Assembly: GCA_013397455.1 (NCBI GenBank)
Contig: VYZB01000326.1
Span: 211,310 to 275,309 of the forward strand
Source of the DNA: Crotophaga sulcirostris
Taxonomy: Eukaryota; Chordata; Aves; Cuculiformes; Crotophagidae
DNA length: 64,000 nucleotides
Direction: 5' to 3'
Shown: positions 23,034 through 34,681 of the stretch, one piece after another
Numbering within the stretch: position 1 is the stretch's first letter
Layout of the letters: the number at the start of each line of letters is the position of its first letter
The notes under the pieces: model-generated
Database searches by the model: none
Seen by the model: the letters and a program-made list of their open reading frames with translations, nothing else
Told to the model about the DNA's origin: nothing
Program-made: the position numbers and the translations under genes

Positions 23034-23453
23034 AGAATCACAGAATCATACAATGGTTTTGGTTAGAAAAGACCTTTAAGATCATCCAGTTCAACCATCG
23101 ATGCAGCCCTGCTAAGTCCTCCACTAGAGCATGGCCCCGTGTGACATCTACTCATCTTTTAAACACCTCCAGGGATGGTGGCTCAACCACCTCCGTGGGC
23201 AACCTCTTCCAATGTTTGACAACCCTTTTAGTAAAGAAATTCCTCCTAATATCCAACCTAAATCTCCCCTGGTGCATCTTGAGGTCCATTTCCCCCTTAT
23301 CCTGTCACTGGTAGCCAGGGAGAAGAGACTAACCCCCACCTCACTACAACCTCCCTTCAGGTGGTTGTAGAGGGTGATGAGGTCTTCCCTCAGTCTCCAT
23401 TTCTCCCCATTTCAACCCCATTTCAACCCCAACTCCCTCAGCCTCTCTTAGCA
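23034..23453 (-). mobile_element. CR1 LINE 3' end
   Basis: Starts 'agaatcacagaatcataca', then 'agacctttaagatcatccag', 'cacctccagggatggtggct', 'cctcctaatatccaacctaa', 'ccttatcctgtcactggt' and 'gtcttccctcagtctccatt'. Near 23400-23430 there is a small tandem slip of 'ccatttcaacc'. About 420 bp are retained. Confidence 0.92.
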
Positions 23454-23484
23454 GGAGCATGGGGAGAAAAGGGAGGTCCCTGTG

Positions 23485-23536
23485 GGAAACCACGTGCTCA
23501 GGTTGGGAGAGGAAACCAGGTGCTCAGGTTAGGGGA
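23485..23536. repeat. Tandem duplication, 26-bp unit
   Basis: Two head-to-tail copies of a unit that begins 'ggaaaccacgtgctcaggtt', with three differences between them (23485-23510 and 23511-23536). Confidence 0.88.
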
Positions 23537-26500
23537 AGAGTCGAGGAGGCAGGTGATGAGCTTTGCTAATTGCCAAGGTTTATAAGCATCCAAGCCCCAG
23601 GTAGTGGTAGGGTTGTGTTTCTTCTGATGTGGGATTTGCTTTGGCCCAAGGCTGGCACAGCACCTGCTCCCCAGTGGTCCTGAGGGACACAGGTAACTGG
23701 GAAGGGCGGGTATTAGAAAAAAGTCTGGCAGAGCACCCGTGAAGCGGATGAAGGAAGGAGCCTTCAATGAAGTTTCCCCAAATATGTAATTAATTTTGAC
23801 TTAATAAGACATTTATTGTATAATAAACAACAACTGATTCATGAAAAAATATTTATTGAGGATTTACAGCTGGGTAATGAATTTGTAGCTCAGTTTGCCT
23901 CGACTAGATTTATTTACATAGCAGTTAAACCCCAATCAATAATATGCTTTTAATAATCACTATATTTAAGTGGTATTTCAACAATACACTGTAATTAGGC
24001 CATGAATTCTGCTGTAATTCTTTAGATTTAGTATACATTGGGGTTCAGAGTCTCTTCTTGATCGTGATGCAAGTTCTCCATTAACATTAATTAAGTGTGT
24101 GCCAATCAAGCAGAGAATAAACCTCTCTCTGTGCGATCTGTCGGTGAACAGCAGTAGGGTAGTGGGAGAGAAGTGGTTCAGGCTTCCCAGGGCAGGTAAC
24201 AACTGTTTCACTTCAGCATCCTTCACTGGTTCAGGTATCTTTTGATCAGGCATCACCAGGATTAGCTCCTGGCAAAAGGAGATCCAGGGCAGAAACCAGC
24301 ACAACTCATGGACATGTTTCCATCCACCTATACCACAGTCTTGTGTTTTGTTCCAAAATAGCACCCAAGTAAGGCTTTGTCTTCTTTTAGAATTAAAATG
24401 CTCTGACACAGCTCAAGCTAAGGGAAAGAAGTCCCTGGGAGCTGCGTTTGCTGGGTGTATTTCCTCTGACTCTGGGAAAACAGCCCCTGAGTTGGCTGGT
24501 CCATCACAGGAGGTGCAGGATGGTGATGCTCATCCCTCTCCCATTGCAGACAGGATGAAGTTTGGGGATGGGTGGAGGTAACAGGTCCTGCTCTTTGTGC
24601 CTGTTTAGCTGCTGGTGCAAGGCAAGTGACTGCAAGGAGATCTGGTGCTTTGCTTCCCTCTACTTGAGATAATTTTAGCTTGGCTTTTTAGTTGGGTTTA
24701 GCATTCTGCTGGGCACACTGATAAATGTGGACGTGGAGTGGAGGCCCTTCAGAGCATGATTCTGCAAAGTTTTGCTCTATTCACAAGGCACTTGGAAGTT
24801 TTTCTAGATGAGTTATACTTTAAACCCACATTTTTCTCCTGCTCTTGGTCTGTCTGTTTAATCTCTCTTTGTCTCAGCAATTGTACCTCCTGTCTCTGTC
24901 TGCAGTCGATGATACTGCTCCCGAGAAAGATACCGTTGTGTATATTTAGAACATGTCTCATGCATTCCTTTCCCACAAGGGACACTTGAAATGGCTTCGG
25001 AAAAAAAAAAAAAAAAGCCAAAAAAAAATATGGCCCTTCACTCCTTTGCTTCTGCTTTATTAGAACAAGGCCCTAGGCTGAAGTGATGCCGTGGAGCTGG
25101 GCACGGTGGTGGGGCTGGCAGTGGAGGAGGTGATGCACTGATAAATATTTACTGCACCTGGAGGAAAGGTTCAGTACTAAGGCTTTTTTATCTTTTTAAT
25201 TTGGTAAATCATCTCATGCTGCAGTTGAAGTGCCGGGATAGGGAGGGGAGCACAGGCTGACTGCTGCAGAGCCAGCCCCTCCTGATGGGATGGGGCAAAA
25301 AAACTCAGTGGGGTTAAAAGCTTCTGGGAGAATTTTCATACGCGCTTTCCTGGGAGTCAGGAAATTAAGCAAGACAGTAGACAGGGAAGAAGGATGTGGT
25401 GTGTTATGGTAATCGCTCTTCTTAATTGCTTTGACTCCAATGACCAGTCATTTCTTATCCTAACAAAGACATGATAGCCATCCTGTCCTGATTGCAAAGC
25501 AAATCCCAAAGGTAACTCCTCTTCTTGCTCCCTCACGACCCAAACTGATTTGTGCCTGCCAGCCCCAGGACATAACCAGTGTGGGGATTTAGTGGTGTCT
25601 GGTCTGGGGGAGGGGGGTCACGATTCCATGGGGTGCTGAGCCTGAGGAGCTCAGAGGGATTTTCCTGGAGCGAGGGGCTGTGCAAAGCATCAGTCCAGCC
25701 ACCTCCGTTCCTGCTGCTTACGATGACCAAGGCGTAGCAAGGCAGGGATGCTGCTGTCTGCATGTTACCAAACCCTTTTGAGCTGAATAGGATGCTGAAG
25801 CTCAACTATACAATTTGCACTGATTCCTCAGTAAACCCATAGTCTAAAACCAACAGGAATGAGTGGAGAGGTGCCTGCTGCTTTTCAGCTGGCCTTGATC
25901 CTGCGCAGAATAATTGCATTGACTGTTTCACTCTGTGCCTGACAGTTCAGGGCTTAGCAATCCACCACAGAAGAGACCCACCTATAGAAACTTGACTTGA
26001 AGTCCAAAGCAAAGCTGCAACTGGCAGAAGTGTAGATCTTCAGGCTCAATCAGATGCATAAAGACAGGCAGGCAAAGCTGAGATGGGAATATGTTGCTTC
26101 AGCTGTGCACAGAATGCTGCTGAAATTTTCCATATCAGAGAGATGCTTTACAAAAAGGGAGAATCTGGTCTGGGGTTTGCAGGGAGGAAAACAACAGCGA
26201 TGACGATAGTAGCAACAAAAAGCTCCCTCTGCTTTCCACACTGGTGGGAATTGCTTGTTTATTCTCTTCCAGTGACTTTCTGGGCCAGGTTTCTCTGTGT
26301 CCAAGTCAAAAGCATCTGCCCTTGGTGTGGCACGAGCTCCAGGAGCCAGTTGGAAAGGGTGTCTGCCACCAACACCACCGGTGGTGGTGAAGCTCTTCAT
26401 CCAGCCCAGCTGCATCTCAGAGCCAGGCTGGGGATGTGTTTGGGCTTGGAGATACCCAGAGAGAGTCTGTGTTGTGGAAAGGGACTGGCTGAAGTAGTCG

Positions 26501-26904
26501 TGGTTATTTATTTAATTTTTTTTGATGCAGAATGGTGATTTCATGCGTTTCTCCTCATTCCCTGCAATGTGCCTCTGGGTAATTAAATGAGCAGTTCACC
26601 TACAGGTGGAAAGCACCGGTCGTGCTCTGAATTGTGCTGGAGATCTTCAAAATGAATCTGAGGAGGAGAGGAACGCACACCATTGCTCTGCAGGAGATTT
26701 TAAACTAGCTTTAGATATTCAGTCAGAGTGAGAGAGGTCATGTTTTGCGATGGGAAAAACTTTGATGCTGCCAAGAACGTCTTTCTCTCCAGCCTCTCTA
26801 GTAAGGAATGAGTTGCTCAGCTTGGGCACGCAGGAAGCCTGGCTAACCCAGCAATGGCCACAAGAGGACTTTTGCCTCCCCGCTGCATTATAATTCCCCT
26901 GGCA

Positions 26905-26977
26905 TTGCAACAGCGATGGACACTCGGACATCGGTTGCATTAAACATAGGGTCAGTCCTTTCCCTGCCTTCATTCTT
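26905..26977 (+). repeat. Left arm of a perfect 73-bp inverted duplication
   Basis: This 73-bp segment, from 'ttgcaacagcgatgg' to 'ctgccttcattctt', is repeated exactly as the reverse complement at 27965-28037, with 987 bp between the arms. Just before this arm, 'tataatt' (26889-26895) also has a counterpart beyond the other arm, separated here by nine extra bases 'cccctggca'. It is not similar to CR1. See findings. Confidence 0.95.
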
Positions 26978-27964
26978 TGTCTGTAATTCTGCATCTAATG
27001 GCAGCAATTAGTCATTGTCCAAGAAGGGATGAGCAAGCTCCTGGCTCATCTCTGCTCTCTGACGGATCTGCACCTCCAGAGGGATGGAAAGGTCATTAGC
27101 AGAGGGTTAGTTATTGATCGCTTTGGGGGAGAGAGAGGGTCCAGAGGTGAAGCTCAGCACCTAGCTTAAGCGATGGGCGAGAGAAAGGAGAAGAAAAATA
27201 GGCTGGCAGCAGCCCCAGGGAGCCCATAGCCACCGTGCCACAGATGCAAAGGACAAATGCTTATTGATTGGAGAGGTGTTTTTGGAGGTAGGTTATTTCT
27301 TTTTCCTCCCTTAAGCGGGGACCAATTATGGCTTTTGACTGGCAGAGACAAATGCCAGAAGTACCAAGCCTGGGTTTCCTGGGGCCAACTGGCTTCTCTT
27401 TGTGGTGGCGTTGCAAACCCGCTGTGCTAAAATGAATGCCTGGAAGAAAGAAATGATGTCCCAAGAAGGAGTCAGGGTTGCTTTTAGCATGTGCTTCTCT
27501 GCCACTTGAAGTGGTTCTGCAACATGGCTTGCAAAATGTCTTGGAAAGAAATGAAAAGGAATAAGTTGCTTTTGGCCCAGAAAAACATGAATCAAAGGAA
27601 AGCCTGAGTGCAGGGCTGGTGAAGGAGCTGGGTGCTTTGGGCAGTGTCTATGCTGGAGTGAAAAGGGTCCAGCGTTGATTTGATGATTCGATCAGCTTGT
27701 TTCTTGCATTGACTTTAAGTCATACAACAGAGAAATCAAGGCCATTGACAAGTTCTTAGGAGGGTTGTGGGAAGGAGCTTTACTGTGGATGAGGGTCAAG
27801 CTGGGGTGGGGAGTCAGAGAGGCTTCTGATGGATTGCTGGGGTCTTCTCCCCCACCTCAGCCACTGGTCACACGTCAGGGCCTTTTAAACACCCTCCAAG
27901 CTCCTCTTCCATCACAGCTGTGTCAAAAAGACAGATGAAGTTGTTGACCGTGCCAACAGAACTG

Positions 27965-28037
27965 AAGAATGAAGGCAGGGAAAGGACTGACCCTATGTTT
28001 AATGCAACCGATGTCCGAGTGTCCATCGCTGTTGCAA
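27965..28037 (-). repeat. Right arm of a perfect 73-bp inverted duplication
   Basis: Reverse complement, without mismatch, of 26905-26977. On this side 'aattata' follows directly (28036-28042), so the nine bases present next to the left arm are absent. Sequence beyond does not match. Confidence 0.95.
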
Positions 28038-28278
28038 ATTATAGCCGCCGAGCTTGACGTCGCAGGATATTCTCAGTCTGCTTGGGTTGGGTTTCATCCC
28101 CTCTGCCCAGCCCCAAGGTCCCTCCATAGGTGGAGACAGTGGACCTAGATAGATGTCAGTAGTGATGCTTCACACTACCAAAGCTCTTCCTTAGGGCCTC
28201 AGAGGTGCTTCTCCTTATGTTTTATTCCTCCCCTCCTCTAGCCTGGGTGGTAGTAGTTTTGTTTCCCAGATGAGCAGC

Positions 28279-28302
28279 TTCCTGTATTCAGGAATACAGG
28301 AA
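28279..28302. repeat. Short perfect hairpin
   Basis: Arms 'ttcctgtattc' (28279-28289) and 'gaatacaggaa' (28292-28302) are exact reverse complements with a 2-base loop. No T tract or other terminator-like context is relevant in a eukaryote. Confidence 0.85.
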
Positions 28303-28318
28303 GATCCTGATGAGTATT

Positions 28319-28365
28319 CTTTCTCTTGAATTTCCTTTCTCTTGAAGGTTCCTTTCTCTTGAAAA
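28319..28365. repeat. Short tandem repeat, 16-17-bp unit, three copies
   Basis: Three copies of 'ctttctcttgaa' spaced 16 and 17 bp apart (cores at 28321, 28337 and 28354), starting 17 bp after the hairpin. Confidence 0.8.
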
Positions 28366-31300
28366 GAGGCACAAAACCATTTCCACTCCACCGGGTCAAG
28401 AGCTGCACATTAAGACAGGGTACAGTGGAGAGCAGGAGATATGACAAGCCCACCGAACCCTTGCAAGCAACACTACCAAGAACCTCTTGATGCCCAGTCC
28501 CACCGGGGTGGTTGACAGCCAAGCTCAGCCAGGTGGAAGCAGGGATGGCTTCATCCATAGGTGGAAAGAAAGGATATCTGCACCCTTTCCATGACTCGTG
28601 TTGTCTCCACCCTGCAAGTGATGGAGCGCAACCCTCTTCTCTGTAGTGATTATCCTGTCCTCGGAGGCTTCTTTGACCTTCAGCACCAGATGGATAATGC
28701 TACGGGCAGGCAGGAAGAAGGCTCCGGGAGCGCTGCCTTCAATACAGCTTCACCCTCTTGATTTATATGTGGGAGAGAGTGGTGCTGATGCATGCTACTG
28801 CTCATAGATTATCTTCATTCCAGCAGCAGTTAGGCAGACAGGAGAGGTAAACGGAGAGCTATACGCCACCCTATCTGTCACCTTCCCTCCGGCAGTGGCG
28901 GTGGCTGCCACAGAGCCGTCTCTTCAGAGAGGATCTTTCCCTCTCCATCAAATGCCGCAAAAAAAAAAAAAAAGTCATATTATGCAAACGGATCCATGCA
29001 TCTCAAGAGAGCTTGTCATGGCTACGTCTCTCCCAAGTCTCCCTGGACAAGAAAATGCTGGAGAGGAGCTGATAACCATGTTCTCAGGGGAGCAGGAGTC
29101 AGGGTTGAGGTCTGTGTTCAACCAGGAAGGTGATCAGGGCAGTGCTGGGCTTGCGGCTGTGTTTCAGGAACTGGGCATGGTTGTTCAGCCACAGGAAGGT
29201 AAATCAAAGGTGCCGGAGACCAAGTGTGATTTTCTTGCATTGCTCTTTCCCACCTCACCCACCTCTTCTCACCTCTCGGACCTTAGTTTCCTGAACTTGG
29301 ATTAATCTTAAAAATCTTGCTTACCCTCTGTGTATAGGAGCAGGGAGGCTTATTCTGTTTGTGGCTGGAAAATGCTCTGAAATCCTCCAGTGAAAGGTGC
29401 TGATGGAGCACCACGGATTTTCAGGACTCATGGATTTAGATGAATAGACAGGCGGAGAACTGGTGGGGGCTGAGGAGGTGATTTTATCAATCATACCACC
29501 ACACTGCGTCGTGCTCCGGCAGGGCTTGGTATGCTGGGGTGGAACAGCAGTGGAATCCCCGTGAGATGCCCCGAACTACAAAGGACAGAGAGAAGCCCAT
29601 TTTTTAGAGCAGAAAGTAGAAAGTCTTGCACTGGTTCCAGACGGGAGTGTCGCAGGAGGAGAGGTGGGAAGCCTGAAGGCAAGTTATACCTTTCTTCTCT
29701 CACTGCCTCTGAGAATGCATGAATTATCCAGACTTGGCTGCCTGGAGACGAGGATCAAACCCAGACACGGAGAGAGCTGCTGAGGTTGGGCAGTTGGGGA
29801 TGTGCTACGAGCAGGCATAGAATGGGGCGTGCAGGCATGAAACCCTTTTGGAAAGCATCATGTGCTTTGGGTCTGAATTTAATATTAATTCCCTCTTTTC
29901 TTAAGTTTTTTTTATCTCCTCTTGTTTTTTTATCAGCTGTGGGTAAAATATACCCAGTAGCCCAAATATGGTGAGTTTACTCAGCGTGGAGCCAAAGCTG
30001 TGCGTGTGTAGGGAGTGCAAAGCCCAGCTTTTCAGGTTCCCAGTGCTGCTGGTTTGCACCATGTGTGTTGGGTAGTGCTGAACAAAATCCTTACACCTAA
30101 ACCTCCGCAGGGTTCAAAGAAGATGCAAGACCAAGTATCCCAGTTCTCCTTTTGCTTGGGAGGCCCCTGTTTCTAACACAAACCTCATCAGTATCCCGCA
30201 ACCGAGCGGCCTGGGCTTTGGTGCATTCAAAATTGCCCTGCGGCATAAGATGAGCAAAATTTGAATGCCTGGTGAGCAGCAATCCATCGAGCGGGAGCAG
30301 GGGGATATATTACTCCAAATGGAAATAATTTCTATTGCTAGGGAAGAGAGTGGCCTGTTCTGAGCTATTGCGCTGGGCTGCTCAGTAATTTGCGTGGTGC
30401 AGATGGGAGGACAGAGCCTTATTTCGGGAGGAAGCTTGAGTCAAATTGTTAAGAAAGAAACATAGTCAGAGCCAGGAAGCATAAAGATCAAAGTTGAAAA
30501 TCATTTACATTTCATCAAGAACCGGTGGAAAAAGGACAGAAAAAAAAAAAATCCATCGGTTATGCTAGGTTTTCAGCAAGAGGAGAACGATTTAGATGAG
30601 GAGGAAAACATGCAGGAATTGACGTTTTGCAGTATTTTCAAAGTGAGAATTGACTGCTGAGCCGCAAGTGTTGCTTGAAGTGGCATTTGCGGACACATTG
30701 TGAAAATCCTCAGACAGCAGAAAGCCTTGTTCAGCACCCAGCGAAATGTCACTTGGAACCCCCCGACACTCTGATGGCAGACACTCACCGTGCAATGCAA
30801 GGACTTAGAGTAGATGGCGTTGAGGTTATCCATAAAGATTGGCTGCATTTTGATCTCCTCCTAGCCTTTCACCCCCAGTTTTTTAAGGCAGGGAGAGCTG
30901 TTAGCACCATCACGAAGTGGTGGATCCTCCAGTGCCACCAGTGCGCAGAGGGAGAAGCAGATATAGGCAATGCTTTGTTGGGATGCAATTTCTCCTCTTG
31001 CCCAGCTCCACTGAATCTTCCTCTATCTGTAGCATATTAATGCCTTTATAAAATGTTTCCTAATGACAGAAAGATAATTTGACTAATGCAGCTCTGCGCA
31101 ATTAGGTTCTCTAGTTAACATCATGTTCCTGCGTCAGATGCCCTTTCATCTCCTAGCCTATTTTTCATACCCTCGGTAAATATGTTTAATAATCAATTGG
31201 CATATTATTAACGCACAATAACGATCTCACTAAATCGAAGCTCAATCTTTATTTGAGACACTTACAGTAAATATTGACTGTTCTGCAGAATTATGGCAGA

Positions 31301-33197
31301 GCCCTGAGCAGTCTGTTCCAATGGGAACTGGATCCATTTTTTAATACTAGTTATTGATTTTTTGGCAAGCAAACCGCCTTGAGGCATCTGTGGTTTTTTC
31401 CTCCTCCCCTGTGAGCTGTTGGGAGGTGGTGGACGTCACACCAAGTAGATGATTTCCCTTTGCTCCATCACTAGAGATGGGCAGAGCTAGTGGGCATTTC
31501 TCCATCTCCCTTTGGAGGTTCCCCAAGGGAAAGGTCACTCCCATCCCTGTGGTGCTGACAGGGGATGGAGATCACCCAATGAAGCAGTGTGGCTCCTTGC
31601 CATTAACTCATAAGTGAGGAGCATGCTGCCACCCACCGAGGTGACAACTGCCTACTGTGAAGATGCTAGTTTAATTTTCTGCCCTTAATTGCTGCTAAGG
31701 AACAAAAATAGGCTCATTTGGTCATTTGTTGAAGATTCCCACCAGCTTCCATTTTTCTGCTGTCTTGTGACCTGTCCACATGAAGGCTGATGAGCAATGA
31801 CATTTGCTTCTCCCTGTGCATCCCTGGATGACGTGCCACCAGCACCTCCACATGGAAGAGCCAGTCAACATCCAGGTGACATCTTTACAGCCCTGCTAAG
31901 AAAACTAACTTTCTTCCTCCATGCTCTACGTGTCACCAATTCATCCCTTTTAGCAAGGCCAGGCTTAGGAGGACTTTTTTTTGTGTGCTAATTCAGATGC
32001 ACATCCTCATGAGTGAGGCCAGTCACCCTGCTCATGCTGTTATTTGATGATGGTCCCACCAGCTTGATGTGTTAGGTTGCTTTCCCCAGTGGAATGGGTT
32101 TCAGCTTTCCCTCAGTGCTTACAAAAGCCAAGGGAACAGAAAGCATCTCCATTTTTCCCCTGAGTGGGAGAAGAGGGAGATGGAAATTAATCACTCCCAT
32201 GCAAGATCTGTTAGGAAATGCCTCAGAGGGAGAAGGCAGGGTGGGTTTTCCCTGTTATTATTTTGCAAGAGCTCTGTGCTCTTCCATGGAGAGAGGTTTG
32301 AAGGGAAGATTGACTTTCAGGGCTATGAGTTGCTGCATGGCATGTACTGCACACGTGGAGTTCTTTGGGAATGAGTGTGCAGATGGTTCTTACAGTGGGC
32401 TAGTGCATCTGTTGAGGTGAGCAAGAGACAAGCAACATATTTGTCTTAGGTATGTATGCATGAATGCAGGGATAGCTGTCTACACTCTGAATCCAGAGGA
32501 GCTTCCAGATGTGGACAAGCCCTTATAAATGGCTGTGATGCCTCATAAAGATTAGAGCTCGTTCCCAGGCTGTGGGCTTGTCCCTATGCCCACAACAGGG
32601 GAAAGTCTGCACTTTGGCCATAACTCATTGAGATGTGGAGTCCATTGGTGTGGCTGACTGTGTATATTTATGTAGGAGAATTTGCGTCCCTGGAAGGTGC
32701 TGTTGCTTGTTATTTTGACTGATTACAGGAGAGTGACTGTACTACAATAGCAGGAGCCACTCATTAGCTTTGGCGTAGCGAAAGAGAAATCAGCAACTCA
32801 TTCCAGCCACATCCGCCCCTGGAGGTGAATATTAAACAGAAATTGATCCCGGGTAATGAGAACACAGCCCGGGCTGCTGTGATTAGCGCTGGTTGAATTT
32901 TAAATAGTTAATTATTACAACAGGCAAAGGGAGCTTGTTGGGGGGTGGGTGAGTGTGTTGCCTTCAGGGTGGCAGGTTAAGGGACAAGAGTTGGTGTGCT
33001 TGCAATGGGTGTTGGGGTGATGTGGATGGGTCATGTTTGAGGGTTTGCACACATGTGAGCAGAGCACGCCAAGAATGCTGCCTGGAGAGCACTGGGAGGA
33101 TTTTTAATCTGGGTGAGGATGTAGGTGGCCATCCCCATGCCTTTTGGGGGTTTGGGGATATGTATCTAGGGCACAACAAGTTTTGGGCAGGGATTGA

Positions 33198-33268
33198 AAG
33201 AATCCTAGAATTGTTTGGTTGGAAAAGACCTTTGAGATCATTGAGTCCAATCGTATGTGTCCACTACG
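33198..33268 (-). mobile_element. CR1 LINE 3' end, 70-bp stub
   Basis: 'aagaatcctagaattgtttg', 'agacctttgagatcattgag' and 'tccaatcgtatgtgtccact'. Only the last 70 bp of the element are present, the same short piece that is amplified at 43571. Confidence 0.88.
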
Positions 33269-34330
33269 AGAGATGCTGGGAATGAGGGTCTGGGAACACA
33301 TGCATATGTGTTGCTCCACCTGAGTGTACTGGGTCCTTTTTCAGTCCCTCCAGCTTCAGATCAGGTAAAACCAGAGGACTCAGGACAGGCAACAGGTCCA
33401 GAAGGCTGCGGTGGGAATACGTTGAAGGCAATTTTCTTGTGTTCCCCATCTCTACTGGCTTCCTTCTTCTGGACCACTGCACAGAAACAAAGGGAAGGTG
33501 AGAGAAGGTGGTGGGTGCTGGGGAAGGCATGCTGTCTGCTTGAAGACAGGGGAATTATCCAGCTCAAATAAATACCTTTCAAAAAGAGAGAAAGAAAGAG
33601 AATTTTGCTCTTCTCCTCACCCCATGCCTTCCAAAATACCAAATCACCATGATTAAAAATTGACTCAAATGGACAAGCCGGCGCGGTAATTGATTGTGGC
33701 CTTTCATTCTTGCAGCCACACTTAATTAACCTTTAGACTCAAATACCAAGCACTGGTTAGACAGAAAGGTGTAGGCAGGGAAGAAGACGACAGTGCCTGT
33801 TGGGAGGATCCTGTGCTGGAATAAGTCCTTTGAGGTGAAGATGCCTGGATGGCTCTGGGATGCTCTGGGGCTACCTGATAACGGGAGGCTTGGAGGCTGG
33901 AGGTTTGTTTCCTTTTCCCAGACAGTAGAAGGCAGATTTACTCCTTTTCAGATTTTTTTACCCCAGCATGTTCCAGCTCAGCTCCATTTCATGTGCTGTT
34001 ACTGATTCCTGTCCTTGTGTTTAGGACTGTAGTCAGGAGCTGGCGCCAAGTTGTGCTCAGTGCTGTAGAAAGCCATCGAGGTGACAAACTACCCACCAGT
34101 GGGATTGTCATTGTGCTATGAGTTTTACCTTGTAGTGGTGGGAAAAAAATGATGTTTGCCAAGGAGTGCTGTAAATGGACTCACCAGCATTGCAAAGCTG
34201 TCGTTTGAAGGGTGTCTGTTTTTCCAGTGGTGTGGCAGACTCAGAGAGGTCAGTGATGAATCTAATGATTAAGGTGCTCACAGGGTTGCCTTGCTAGGGG
34301 TCATTACTGTTGATCATTGGCAGCATGGAA
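33269..34330. other. Unique non-coding sequence
   Basis: A purine-rich GA stretch at 33581-33602. No gene was recognised. Confidence 0.5.
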
Positions 34331-34386
34331 TGGGGGATGGACTATAGAAGACCTTTCAATGTGCCTTCCAACCCAAACCATTCTAG
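34331..34386 (+). mobile_element. CR1 LINE 3' end, 56-bp stub
   Basis: 'tgggggatggactatagaag', a disturbed 'gacctttcaatgtgccttcc' and 'aacccaaaccattctag' match the last part of the CR1 3' UTR and the first tail octamer. Confidence 0.72.
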
Positions 34387-34560
34387 CTTCTTGTGTGTCT
34401 TCTGTTAAATCCCTCTCCATAAATGAACTGAGAATATGTGGCAATCAGGGTTTACTGTGGCCTTTTCCTCAAGGAAGAATTCAAAATACATTGTGGGGCA
34501 TGAGAATCTGAGTCAGACAAGAACAAATGTCCTGACTTTGGGCTGTTTGGAGCTTGGTCT

Positions 34561-34681
34561 TGTTATAAAATTTCTAATTTATTTGAATAAAGGCAAGCAA
34601 ACAGCGCTGGGTGCACCCAGCGCTATTTGCTTGCCTTTATTCAAATAAATTGGAAATTTTCCTATTTGGGCATTTATAACA
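34561..34681. mobile_element. 121-bp foldback element (near-perfect palindrome)
   Basis: The element starts TGTTATAAA and ends TTTATAACA and is flanked by a 4-bp direct repeat GTCT (34557-34560, 34682-34685). Its halves meet at 34613/34614 (gtg|cac) and are reverse complements for about 46 bp on each side with two mismatches. The right half has about 15 extra bases ('cctatttgggcattt') near its outer end. The right end shares 'cccaaataggaaaatttc' (as reverse complement) with the 48-bp element at 9968. The 'gaataaaggcaagcaaa' part looks like an LTR polyadenylation region, so the source may be a retroviral LTR end. Confidence 0.65.

Larger units (their letters stand above)
23454..33197. other. 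9.7-kb transposon-free non-coding block
   Basis: Unlike the rest of the window, no CR1 or LTR is recognisable here. AT-rich, TAAT-rich stretches at 23780-24010 and 31020-31290 look like candidate regulatory or conserved non-coding DNA. Small repeats are listed separately. A-rich tracts occur at 25001-25029 and about 28960-28974. The longest open frames (136 codons at 28895-29302, 151 at 26083-26535) show no domain and are not called as genes. Confidence 0.55.

Noticed and set aside
25001..25029. A-rich tract considered as the tail of a processed retrocopy
   Set aside because: The sequence upstream shows no similarity to any mRNA I recognise, and no flanking target duplication is visible.
28895..29305. 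136-codon frame in the transposon-free block
   Set aside because: Begins next to a poly-A tract, has no recognisable domain, no splice-site pattern and no repeat of known exon sequence.
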